This document shows positions 34,790 through 42,499 of a stretch of DNA of 64,000 nt, in pieces. Every line of letters begins with the position of its first letter. Position 1 is the stretch's first letter. The stretch is from Bin87 sp965203195 (GTDB lineage Bacteria > Chloroflexota > Dehalococcoidia > Lucifugimonadales > UBA3495). Position numbers and translations under genes: made by a program. The notes beneath the pieces are model-generated. The model saw only the letters and a program-made list of their open reading frames with translations, was not told the origin of the DNA and made no database searches. The stretch lies in assembly GCA_965203195.1 (NCBI GenBank), contig OZ241860.1, forward strand, positions 2,046,001 through 2,110,000. The letters run 5' to 3'.

Positions 34790-35668
34790 ATGGCAATGTT
34801 TGAGGGCTTTGAACGGCTGCAAGTGGACACCGGCGCCAATACCGTCAACCTGGTCAAAGGCGGCAGCGGCCCGCCGCTCCTGCTGCTGCACGGCTACCCG
34901 CAAACCCATACGATGTGGCACAAGGTCGCCCCCCGCCTGGCCGCGGACTTCACCGTCGTGGCCGCCGACCTGCGCGGCTATGGCGACAGCGGCAAGCCTC
35001 CCGGCAACGCCGACCATTCCAACTACGCCAAGCGCGCCATGGCGCAGGATCAGGTTGACGCCATGGCCCGGCTGGGCTTCGAATCCTTTTTCCTGGGCAG
35101 CCACGACCGGGGCGCGCGGGTGGCGCACCGCCTCACCAAAGACCACCCGGAACGCGTCCGCAAGCTGGCCACCCTGGACATTGTGCCTACCCGCCATATG
35201 TTCAGCATCGTCAACCAGGCTATGGCCACCAACACCTACCACTGGTTCTTTCTCATCCAGCCCTACGATTTCCCGGAACGGGTGATTGGCGCCGACCCCG
35301 ACTATTTCATCCGTTCCCGCTTCCAGCGGGTGGACAACTGGGAAACCGTTTTCCCGCCGGAGGCCATTGAGGAGTATGTCCGCTGCTTCAGCGACCCGGC
35401 GGCGATACACGGCGCCTGCGAGGACTACCGCGCCGGCGCCAGCATCGACCTGGCCCACGACGAAGCGGACTTTGACCACAAGGTCGACTGCCCGCATTTG
35501 GCCCTGTGGAGCGAAACGGGCTATGTGGGCCGCACCCAGGATGTCCTCGCCGTCTGGCGCGACTACTCCAACAATGTGGAGGGGCAATCCCTGCCCTGCG
35601 GCCATTACATCGCCGAGGAAATGCCCGACGAAACCGTCCGCCTGCTCCACGAATTCTTTACCCGGTAG
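34790..35668 (+). CDS. Haloacetate-dehalogenase-like alpha/beta hydrolase
   Basis: 292 residues. The oxyanion region is HGYPQTHTMW (34-43). The nucleophile elbow SHDRGAR gives Asp 106, Arg 107 and Arg 110. YHWFF (His about 151, Trp about 152), CEDYRA (Tyr about 213) and GHYIAEE (His about 272) complete the set. In fluoroacetate dehalogenase this same group (Asp, two Arg, His-Trp, Tyr, His) binds the carboxylate and halide and cleaves the C-F bond. A dehalogenase on short 2-haloacids is thus likely, though epoxide hydrolases share the fold. ATGs occur at 34784, 34790 and 34796; AGGGGA favours 34790. Confidence 0.8.
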   Translation: MAMFEGFERLQVDTGANTVNLVKGGSGPPLLLLHGYPQTHTMWHKVAPRLAADFTVVAADLRGYGDSGKPPGNADHSNYAKRAMAQDQVDAMARLGFESFFLGSHDRGARVAHRLTKDHPERVRKLATLDIVPTRHMFSIVNQAMATNTYHWFFLIQPYDFPERVIGADPDYFIRSRFQRVDNWETVFPPEAIEEYVRCFSDPAAIHGACEDYRAGASIDLAHDEADFDHKVDCPHLALWSETGYVGRTQDVLAVWRDYSNNVEGQSLPCGHYIAEEMPDETVRLLHEFFTR

Positions 35669-35737
35669 CCGGCCGGCCCGCCGGCCTCACTGGCCGCCGG
35701 CCTGACCCCGATTGAGCCTGATGGAGATGGAGACCGA

Positions 35738-37105
35738 ATGACGATGCCCCCGGATTACCTGGACCGGCTGTCCGAATTCGTGGCCGGCTTTCGCCTCGGC
35801 GATGTTGACGCGGCTACCCTTGTCGCCGCCAAAGATGTGCTGCTGGACACCATCGGGGCGATGGTCGCCGGCAGCCGGCAGCCCGAAAACGCCGCTTTCG
35901 CCCGCCTGGCCGCGGCAATGGCCGGCTCCGGCCCGGCCACGGTCATCGGCCATCCCGGCCGGACGCCGCCGGTTTGGGCCACGATGGTCAACGCTACCGC
36001 CGGCGTGGCCCTGGAAATGGACGAGGGCAACCGGCTTGGCGGCGGGCATCCTGCCATCCATGTCGTGCCGGCGGCGCTGGCCCTGGGCGAGGAACTGGGG
36101 CATAGCGGGCGGGCGGTTCTGGAAAGCGTCATCGCCGGCTACGAAGTAACCGCCCGCATCGGGGCGGCTACCGAAACGCGCCCGGAAGTGCATTCCCACG
36201 GCACCTGGGGAACCGTGGGCGCGGCGGCGGTGGCGGCGCGGCTGCTGGGCTTTGCCCCGGCGCAGATCCGGCAGGCGCTGAATCTGGCGGCGTCCATGAG
36301 TCCCGCCAACACCTGGACGCCCTGCATTGAGGGCGCCACCGTCCGCAATCTGTACCCGGGCCGCTCCGGCTTTCAGGGCATAATGGCGGCGCACTTGAGC
36401 CGGTGCGGTTTCACCGGGCTGGCCGATGCGCCGTCCGATGTGTACGGCAGCATCCTGGGCGCCGGCTTCGACCCGGCAGCGGCCGTGGCCGGCCTGGGCG
36501 CGCCGGGCGTCAAGCTGCGTATCGCGCAGAACTACTTCAAGTTCCACGCCTGCTGCCTGTACAACCACCCGGCGCTGGACGCGGTGGCGGATTTAATGCG
36601 CCGGGAACCCTTCGCGGCCGCGCAGGTAGAGCGGATTGAGGTCACTGCGCCGCCCATCGCCCAGATTATGACCAACCCGGCGCCGCCGAATATGCTGGCG
36701 GCCAAATTTTCCATCCCCTATGCGGTGTCCGTGGCCATTTGCCGGGGCCGGACGGATGTGGACGCTTTCCGGCCGGAGCAAGTCAAGGGCGGCGCCATAC
36801 GGGAGCTGGCGGGCCGGGTTTCCGTGCGGTCTGACGCCGCCATGAACCTGCGCCGCTACGATTATCCGGCCTCTCGCCTGGCGGTTCATCTGCGCGACGG
36901 CCGCATCCTGACGGCCGAGGTCGCCGGGCAGCGGGGCGATCATACCAACCCGGCGCCGCGGGCCGCGCTGGCGGACAAGTTCGCGTCGCTGGCGGCGGAG
37001 ACCCTGGGGCCGGAGGGTGTGCGGCAGGTGGCGGCCGCGGCCGGGCGGCTGGAGGAACTGGCCGGCATCGGAGAGCTTACCGCGCTGCTGACCCGGCCGG
37101 CGTAG
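35738..37105 (+). CDS. MmgE/PrpD family protein
   Basis: 455 residues of the MmgE/PrpD fold, which includes 2-methylcitrate dehydratase, cis-aconitate decarboxylase and isomerases of other small di- and tricarboxylates. Typical blocks are DTIGAMVAGS, ALEMDEGNRLGGGHPAIHVVPAALAL, GYEVTARIG, HSHGTWGT and KFHACCLYNHPALDA. GGAGA precedes the ATG. It follows the dehalogenase-like gene by 69 bases on the same strand, so the two may be co-transcribed in an organic-acid pathway. The substrate cannot be assigned; no prpB or prpC lies nearby. Confidence 0.88.
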   Translation: MTMPPDYLDRLSEFVAGFRLGDVDAATLVAAKDVLLDTIGAMVAGSRQPENAAFARLAAAMAGSGPATVIGHPGRTPPVWATMVNATAGVALEMDEGNRLGGGHPAIHVVPAALALGEELGHSGRAVLESVIAGYEVTARIGAATETRPEVHSHGTWGTVGAAAVAARLLGFAPAQIRQALNLAASMSPANTWTPCIEGATVRNLYPGRSGFQGIMAAHLSRCGFTGLADAPSDVYGSILGAGFDPAAAVAGLGAPGVKLRIAQNYFKFHACCLYNHPALDAVADLMRREPFAAAQVERIEVTAPPIAQIMTNPAPPNMLAAKFSIPYAVSVAICRGRTDVDAFRPEQVKGGAIRELAGRVSVRSDAAMNLRRYDYPASRLAVHLRDGRILTAEVAGQRGDHTNPAPRAALADKFASLAAETLGPEGVRQVAAAAGRLEELAGIGELTALLTRPA

Positions 37106-37203
37106 CCGGCGCGGTCGCCGCTTCGGCTGCTGCCGGGCAAGAAAAAACGGCGCATTGACTGCGCCGTCGCCGGATCGGGAACCGGAGAGCCGGGGTAAAA
37201 AAA

Positions 37204-37278
37204 TGGAGCGGAAGACGGGATTCGAACCCGCGACCTTCTCCTTGGCAAGGAGACGCTCTACCACTGAGCCACTTCCGC
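37204..37278 (-). tRNA. tRNA-Gly (anticodon GCC)
   Basis: The 7-bp acceptor stem GCGGAAG/CTTCCGC, a D-arm with GGTAGAGC, the anticodon loop TTGCCAA on a 5-bp stem, and the T-arm GGTTCGAATCC are all present. CCA is encoded in the DNA at the 3' end. It is read after tRNA-Phe from a shared promoter. Confidence 0.97.
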
Positions 37279-37289
37279 GTGGGCTACGA

Positions 37290-37365
37290 TGGTGCCGAGG
37301 GGCGGAATCGAACCACCGACACCGGCATTTTCAGTGCCGTGCTCTACCAACTGAGCTACCTCGGC
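37290..37365 (-). tRNA. tRNA-Phe (anticodon GAA)
   Basis: Acceptor stem GCCGAGG/CCTCGGC, anticodon loop CTGAAAA, T-arm GGTTCGATTCC and encoded ACCA. It lies 11 bases upstream of tRNA-Gly. Confidence 0.97.
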
Positions 37366-37381
37366 AAATCGTCTTATGGTT

Positions 37382-37410
37382 ATCATAACCGCTGGCGACG
37401 ATGCTGTCAA
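37382..37410 (-). promoter_or_regulatory. Consensus promoter of the tRNA pair
   Basis: Minus strand TTGACA, 17 bases, TATGAT, 16 bases before the first base of tRNA-Phe. Confidence 0.85.
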
Positions 37411-37429
37411 CACCCATTTAGCGCGGGTA

Positions 37430-37589
37430 CAGGGCTATCGCATATGGAGTGCTTCGCTTGCTATGGGCCCGATTCTAGCGGGCGTTCACGACCGAATTCG
37501 TAATTTGGCTACGAATACGGCGGCATTATGGCTTCTGGAATCCAGTATATCGGCAAGACGATCAGAAAAATCCATATGCGATAGCCCTG
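37430..37589. mobile_element. 160-bp MITE-like element with perfect 19-bp inverted ends
   Basis: CAGGGCTATCGCATATGGA at 37430-37448 is matched perfectly in reverse complement at 37571-37589. The inside (122 bases) is AT-richer than the surroundings, has no open frame, and holds a smaller stem (ATTCGTA/TACGAAT). No target-site duplication is evident. It could be a non-autonomous transposable element or an RNA closed by a 19-bp helix. Confidence 0.5.
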
Positions 37590-37608
37590 ACCTGAAGCGT
37601 CAAACCCG

Positions 37609-37637
37609 TTGACATACGCCTATGGGGCGATTACGCT
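37609..37637 (+). promoter_or_regulatory. Likely promoter of the C5-methylase gene
   Basis: TTGACA at 37609-37614, a 17-base spacer and TACGCT at 37632-37637. The -35 box is perfect and the -10 box weak, which fits a regulated promoter. Confidence 0.55.
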
Positions 37638-37658
37638 GGCGGCAAGCAAAGCTGGAGC

Positions 37659-37678
37659 GGTACGCCCACGGGCGTACC
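37659..37678. promoter_or_regulatory. Palindrome in the methylase leader, possible operator
   Basis: GGTACGCCC and GGGCGTACC form a perfect 9-bp inverted repeat around a 2-base centre, about 15 bases past the predicted transcription start and 39 before the ATG. It suits a repressor site or an early hairpin; C5-methylases often control their own genes. Confidence 0.5.
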
Positions 37679-37716
37679 CGGTACCTTCGGGAAGCCGTTT
37701 GGCAAGGAGTAATCCA

Positions 37717-38952
37717 ATGGACGCCACGCGCCAGATGGGGCTGTTCGCAATTGGGGAAAGCGGGTGGCATTCTTGGCTTCACGAAGCGCTCCCCAAGCCA
37801 AATGTGCCCTCAAGCGCGCCTGTGGTGCTTGATCTGTTTGCCGGTTGCGGCGGACTGGCGTTCGGGTTCGAAGTGCAGGGGTTTCGCTCAATCGGGTACG
37901 AGATGCGGAAAGCTGCGGTGGCTACCTATTCCGCAAATCTGACCGGCGATTGCAATGAGGTGTTCTTGGAGCTCGGCAAGCCGCATAACGCCGCCGATGT
38001 CATCATTGGCGGGCCGCCATGCCAGCCGTTCAGTCAATTTGGGTACCAACTGGGGAAGCGCGACCGGCGTAATGGGTTTCCCATATTCCTCGATGCGGTT
38101 GACCGTATCCGACCCAAGCTCGCGATCATCGAGAACGTTCGCGGAGTGCTCTACCGCAATAAGGACTACCTGCGCTCGGTAGTGGGCGAGCTGGAACGGT
38201 TCGGATACGCGGTTGAAACCAGGATACTGAACTCCGTCCATTATGGGGTTCCTCAAAATCGCGAGCGGATAGTAATTGTAGCCTCCACAGTAGGGTGGAG
38301 TTGGCCTGAACCTCTGGTGACAGCGCCGATAACGGCCGGAGTTGCGCTGGGCGATATGGCGTACCAGGAAAGACACGACAGCCTGTACCTCACGCCAGGC
38401 ATGGATACTTACATTGCGGAGTACGAACGCCGCAGTCATTGCGTAACCCCCCGCGACCTGCATTTGGACCGGCCATCGCGAACTGTAACGTGCCGGAATC
38501 TGGGCGCCGCGACTTCGGATATGTTGCGATTGCGTATGCCGGGCGGGCGGCGGCGCCGACTCACTGTCCGCGAAGGCGCCCGGCTGCAAGGATTTCCCGA
38601 TTGGTTCGAATTCGCCGGCAATGAATACGAACAATACGAGCAAATCGGGAACGCAGTTGCGCCATTGTTCGGACTCGCGCTTGCCGGCAGCGCCAAAGCC
38701 GCCTTGGCAATGGAACCGTCAGGCCCGGCAAGAGGGATTGACCAGAGGTACATCATGGCAACAGACGTCCTTGCCGGCGACCCCGCTTCAGAAAAAGTTG
38801 AGCAAGCCCTCAACATACTGCGTGGCATCGGGGTGCCGTTGCGAAATTACACAAAACGCCGCCGGCCCGGCCAGTGTGATGGGCGTAACCCGCCATATCG
38901 CGACGCTCAAGCACCGCAAAGGCTGTCTGCAACGCCTCTGCAATCAGGCTGA
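37717..38952 (+). CDS. DNA cytosine-5 methyltransferase with an extra C-terminal tail
   Basis: 411 residues. Motif I is VLDLFAGCGG (37-46), motif IV GGPPCQPFS with catalytic Cys near 102, motif VI ENVRG near 139 and motif VIII QNRERI near 182. A target-recognition region and motif X GNAVAPLFG near 312 follow. AAGGAG lies before the ATG at 37717. After motif X the protein should end near residue 335, but the frame continues. An internal ATG at 38755 with its own AGAGG begins MATDVLAGDPASEKVEQALNI, which looks like the N-terminus of a separate, truncated gene (possibly the lost nuclease) fused in frame. No intact partner nuclease follows. Confidence 0.9.
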   Translation: MDATRQMGLFAIGESGWHSWLHEALPKPNVPSSAPVVLDLFAGCGGLAFGFEVQGFRSIGYEMRKAAVATYSANLTGDCNEVFLELGKPHNAADVIIGGPPCQPFSQFGYQLGKRDRRNGFPIFLDAVDRIRPKLAIIENVRGVLYRNKDYLRSVVGELERFGYAVETRILNSVHYGVPQNRERIVIVASTVGWSWPEPLVTAPITAGVALGDMAYQERHDSLYLTPGMDTYIAEYERRSHCVTPRDLHLDRPSRTVTCRNLGAATSDMLRLRMPGGRRRRLTVREGARLQGFPDWFEFAGNEYEQYEQIGNAVAPLFGLALAGSAKAALAMEPSGPARGIDQRYIMATDVLAGDPASEKVEQALNILRGIGVPLRNYTKRRRPGQCDGRNPPYRDAQAPQRLSATPLQSG

Positions 38953-39087
38953 TCATCTTGTGCCTCTCCTCCAGTATTGTCGCCCGAAGCTTGTGCTCCA
39001 GATAGCAGCATCAGGCTATACTACTGGTGCTGTATGTCATAGTGGGCTGGCGTGTTTAGTTGCGTTTTGCACGGCAATCTTAGCGCA

Positions 39088-39870
39088 TTACACAGGCCCC
39101 GGCCACCCTTGCCCAGTCTGGCTGTGCCGCCGGGACATACAGGCTGGACAGTAGCAGTCCAATTCCGGCGGCTTGTAGTGAACCAGGCCGTGAATCACGC
39201 CGCCTTCCGCGTCAAAAACGCGAGTGATCGGGACGAAAAAACGCTCATCTCCGCTCTCATATTTACGCAACAAGGCATAAGCGACCAAGTCAGCCAGCTG
39301 CACGATTCTGGAGGCTCGTGAATCTACCGTATATGGAACTTCCGGCAAGTTGCGGATGCGTCCCCAGCGGGTGCCGTTATCGCGCAGGTCTCTTGCTCTC
39401 CGTTGCAGAATGTTTTCGTACTGGGACGCATCCATTAGCGTCAGGCCGCGCTGCCCTTCGTACCCAAGCCTGTACATACGGGACAGGAACTGGTCGAATC
39501 GGTTGGATATTTCCTCAAAGGCGTACAAGAGGGGCGATTCCGGCGCAACGGCCTCCTTGTGCACCACAATGCCAAAAGCGCGTATGCTGCTGTGACCACG
39601 CAGCAATTCCAGCGCCTCTAGCATCATCTGCACACGCGTATTGCGATCGAGCGCGTACCAAACAGTGCCCTTGCGCCCCTGGTACATAGGGCTGGCGTGA
39701 ATCTCCACATCGTGCGGATCCGGCGCCAGCCGCCAGGAGGCCACCAGATCGTCGACCGCCCTAATCAGATGGTAGATGCCGCGTTCGAAGACGGCCAAGC
39801 CGGCAAGCACGAAATAGTCTTGGCTGGGGTCGTTTATTGACCCCGACTCGTCGATGTACAGGATATGCAA
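39088..39870 (-). CDS. DUF3800 domain protein
   Basis: 260 residues that open HILYIDESGSINDPSQDYFVLAGL, the DUF3800 signature. LTLMDASQYEN and SRIVQLADLVAYALLRKYESGDE carry the later acidic residues, and the C-terminus has CYCPAC. The start is TTG at 39870, preceded by GAGG, since no ATG fits. It belongs to the same family as the gene at 11527 but is diverged. A consensus promoter about 97 bases upstream leaves a leader of about 90 nt with stem-forming segments (for example AGGGT/ACCCT). It lies tail-to-tail with the C5-methylase. Confidence 0.88.
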   Translation of the reverse strand: MHILYIDESGSINDPSQDYFVLAGLAVFERGIYHLIRAVDDLVASWRLAPDPHDVEIHASPMYQGRKGTVWYALDRNTRVQMMLEALELLRGHSSIRAFGIVVHKEAVAPESPLLYAFEEISNRFDQFLSRMYRLGYEGQRGLTLMDASQYENILQRRARDLRDNGTRWGRIRNLPEVPYTVDSRASRIVQLADLVAYALLRKYESGDERFFVPITRVFDAEGGVIHGLVHYKPPELDCYCPACMSRRHSQTGQGWPGPV

Positions 39871-39966
39871 GACAGCCTCGCGGGGTCGACCAAAATGAAA
39901 TGCGACAGGGTGACACCCTCAGCGCCAGCGGGCCAAGCGCACCGCAGCCCTCCCCATCGCACCTGT

Positions 39967-39995
39967 ATGATAATCTGTAGTGTTGCGCTTGTCAA
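39967..39995 (-). promoter_or_regulatory. Consensus promoter of the second DUF3800 gene
   Basis: Minus strand TTGACA, 17 bases, TATCAT. The -35 box overlaps the stop codon of coaBC. The boxes are the same as those of the small-RNA promoter at 12430-12458. Confidence 0.75.
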
Positions 39996-41203
39996 GCGAC
40001 TCGTCGCGCCGCCAGCAGCTCCACCACCCGGTCCAGGATGCGATGCCCCACCGCGTACTTGCTCAACAGCGGCAGCCGTTCTACCCGCAGCTCCCGGTCA
40101 ATCAGCGCCACCCGGTTGGTGTCCACGCCAAAGCCGCTGCCCTCCTCCGTAATGTCATTGGCGACAATCAGGTCCAAATCCTTGCGCCGCACCTTGTCGG
40201 CGGCGTTGGCCTCCAGATTTTCGCTCTCCGCCGAAAACCCCACGCGGACGAAATCCCCGGTGGCCGTAGCCAGAATGTCGGTAGTCTTGTCCAGATGTAT
40301 TGCCATCTCATCGGCGGCCATCTTTTTGATCTTCTGCCCGGCGGCGACCGATGGGCGGTAGTCCGCCACCGCGGCGGCCATAATCAGGGCGTCGGCGCCC
40401 GCTGTGGCCGCCAGCACGGCCGCGCACATATCCTGCGCCGAGCGCACCTTGACCACCTGCGTCAGCGGCGGGTCAGGCAGCGCCACCGGCGCCGTGACCA
40501 GCGTCACCGCCGCGCCCCGGTCCCGGGCCGCCTCGGCCACCGCGAACCCCATGCGCCCCGACGAGTGGTTGGTTATCACCCGCACCGGGTCGATGGCTTC
40601 CTGCGTCCCCCCGGCGCTCACCACCACCCGCCGGCCGGCCAGGTCGCCATCCTGCCCCAGGGCGGCGGCGATGTGTCCCAGCAGCTCCGCCGGTTCGACC
40701 AGCCGGCCCGTTCCCGTCAGCCCGGAGGCCAGCCGGCCCGGCGCCGGGCCGGCCAGCCGCACCCCCCGCTTCCGCAGGCGGGCGATATTCTCCTGCGTCG
40801 CCGGATGGTCAAACATATTGGCGTCCATCGCCGGCGCCACCAGCAGCGGCGCCTCCGTGGCGATGACGGTAGTCGTCAGCGGGTCGTCGGCCAGGCCGGC
40901 CGCCAGCTTGGCGATGCAATGCACCGTGGCCGGCGCAATCACCACCAGCTCCGCCCAGCGCGCCAGCGCCACGTGTTCCACGCTGTGCTCGGCGCCGGCG
41001 TCAAAGGTATCGGTGACCACGCTGCGGTGCGTCAGGCTGCGAAAAGCCAGCGGCGTAACGAACTGCGTCGCGCCATAAGACAGCATCGTCTCCACATTGG
41101 CCCCGGCCTGCGCCAGCTTGCTCGCCAGCTCCAGCGCCTTGTAACAGGCAATGCTGCCCGTGACGCCCAGCACAATATTCCTGCCGGCCAGCGCGCTGTC
41201 CAT
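39992..41203 (-). CDS. coaBC: Phosphopantothenoylcysteine decarboxylase / synthetase
   Basis: Bifunctional coenzyme-A enzyme of 403 residues. The flavoprotein CoaC half (about 1-180) has GVTGSIACYKALEL, APATVHCIAKLAAGLADDPL and PAMDANMF. The CoaB half (about 190-400) has VVVSAGGTQEAIDPVRVITNHSSGRMG and the later VGFSAES and VANDI segments. AAGGAG precedes the ATG. It lies 63 bases after coaX on the same strand, giving a two-gene CoA operon. Confidence 0.96.
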   Translation of the reverse strand: MDSALAGRNIVLGVTGSIACYKALELASKLAQAGANVETMLSYGATQFVTPLAFRSLTHRSVVTDTFDAGAEHSVEHVALARWAELVVIAPATVHCIAKLAAGLADDPLTTTVIATEAPLLVAPAMDANMFDHPATQENIARLRKRGVRLAGPAPGRLASGLTGTGRLVEPAELLGHIAAALGQDGDLAGRRVVVSAGGTQEAIDPVRVITNHSSGRMGFAVAEAARDRGAAVTLVTAPVALPDPPLTQVVKVRSAQDMCAAVLAATAGADALIMAAAVADYRPSVAAGQKIKKMAADEMAIHLDKTTDILATATGDFVRVGFSAESENLEANAADKVRRKDLDLIVANDITEEGSGFGVDTNRVALIDRELRVERLPLLSKYAVGHRILDRVVELLAARRVA

Positions 41204-41266
41204 AACCTGCTCCTTCCGGCCGCCGCCGTAGCCGCTCCGGCCGTACCCCCTCCGGTATAACGGGTT

Positions 41267-42106
41267 TCATCCGTGACGATTGTTCATCCGGTGGTTGTTC
41301 ATCCGATAGACGATGTCCAGCCCCGCCAGCGTCAACTCCTGGTTGATGTCGTCAAACACCGGGGCGTAATCGGAGATGACCCTGACCAGCCCGCCGGTGC
41401 CAACCACCTTGGCGTCGGCGCCGATTTCCGCCTTGAACCGTTCTACCATCGTCGTAACCAGCCCCGCGTAGCCCAGCACAATGCCCGACTGCAAGGATGT
41501 GGTGGTATTGCGCCCCACGGCCGTGGCCGGCGCCACCAGCTCCACCCGGCGCAACTGCGAAGTATTGTAATACAGCGCATCGGCGGACAGGTTAATGCCC
41601 GGCGCGATGGCCCCGCCCAGATACTCGCCATCCCGCGACACGGCGTCAAAGACGGTGGCCGTGCCCAGATCCACCACAATGACCGGCGCCCCGTACAGCT
41701 GCACGGCGGCCACGGCGTCCACAATGCGGTCGGCGCCCACATCCCGGGGGTTGTCGTAGCGCACCGGCATACCCAGGTCAATTTGCGGCGTGACCAGAAG
41801 CGGCGTCACGCCAAAGAACCGCCGGCACACATCCGCAAACAGCCCCGTCAGCGGCGGCACTACCGAACAGATGCTGGCGGCGGTGATGTCGCCCGCCGCC
41901 AGCCCCCGGAACTCCAGCAGACTTTTCAGCAGGATGCCGTACTCGTCGGCCAGCCGGCGCGAATCGGTAGCCACCCGCAGGGTAGTCGCCAGCCGCGCCA
42001 TCGGCGACGCCGCCGCGCAACCACCATCCTCAACCCCGTCCCCGTCGCCAATGCGGAACGCGCCGATGGTGATGGCCGTATTGCCAATGTCAATAGTAAG
42101 CAGCAT
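41267..42106 (-). CDS. coaX: Type III pantothenate kinase
   Basis: First step of CoA synthesis: phosphorylates pantothenate. 279 residues. MLLTIDIGNTAITIGAF is the ASKHA phosphate-1 motif; DNPRDVGADRIVDAVAA and VVDLGTATVFDAVSRDGEYLGGAIAPG are typical. The ATG at 42106 is chosen because the protein then begins exactly at the first strand. It is the upstream partner of coaBC. Confidence 0.95.
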   Translation of the reverse strand: MLLTIDIGNTAITIGAFRIGDGDGVEDGGCAAASPMARLATTLRVATDSRRLADEYGILLKSLLEFRGLAAGDITAASICSVVPPLTGLFADVCRRFFGVTPLLVTPQIDLGMPVRYDNPRDVGADRIVDAVAAVQLYGAPVIVVDLGTATVFDAVSRDGEYLGGAIAPGINLSADALYYNTSQLRRVELVAPATAVGRNTTTSLQSGIVLGYAGLVTTMVERFKAEIGADAKVVGTGGLVRVISDYAPVFDDINQELTLAGLDIVYRMNNHRMNNRHG

Positions 42107-42257
42107 AAAGCCCCCGCTTCCCCCGATAGTATAACTTTCCGGCGGCGGCGTCAAAGGCGATGCCGTTTCCCCAATGCGAAAGCCCCGGATGCGAAAGCCT
42201 CAGCGCGCTTGGGCCGCCTTTTTCCCGCGCTTGCCATTGCCCCCTGGCGGCGCGATA

Positions 42258-42499
42258 ATGCCGCGCGTTTTGACTGCTCCGAATAATTCTACCCCCCCCC
42301 CCCCCCCCCCCCCCGATACAGGGAGTCAAAAACCCAAACCAGCGAGTTTGGGTCGCCGGGCCGGCGCGGGCATAATTCGGAGCGTTTCTACGCCGGCCGC
42401 CTCTACGAAGGACTGCCTGCGGAACGGCGCGTTCCCTATGTCGAAAACCCGCTGCCGGACGCCGCCGCCAACGCCATCCTGCACGCCTCCGCCGAGCGG
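42258..42499 (+). other. Upstream leader out of frame with the methylase at this tract length
   Basis: The ATG at 42258 reads 11 codons (MPRVLTAPNNS), then Thr and the C-tract. With 23 C the frame continues as non-family sequence to a stop near 42533. From 42314 to 42499 the methylase frame instead encodes RYRESKTQTSEFGSP and then RFYAGRLYEGLPAERR, an N-terminal region of the kind related methylases carry. There is no ATG, GTG or TTG in that frame between the C-tract and 42500. A tract of 24 (or 21) C would join the two. Confidence 0.6.
42292..42314. repeat. Homopolymer of 23 C at the 5' end of a methylase gene
   Basis: An uninterrupted run of 23 C between ACT/GCT codons of the leader and CGATACAGG of the methylase frame. 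No other run in the window approaches this length. Long G/C tracts in or before mod genes are the classic basis of phase-variable methylases. The count may also be affected by sequencing or assembly error. Confidence 0.95.

Noticed and set aside
38810..38956. Short minus-strand frame starting MISLIAEALQTAFAVLERRD after GGAGGAG
   Set aside because: Good ribosome site, but only 48 codons, ending within the C5-methylase tail region with no family likeness; kept as a possible gene remnant only.
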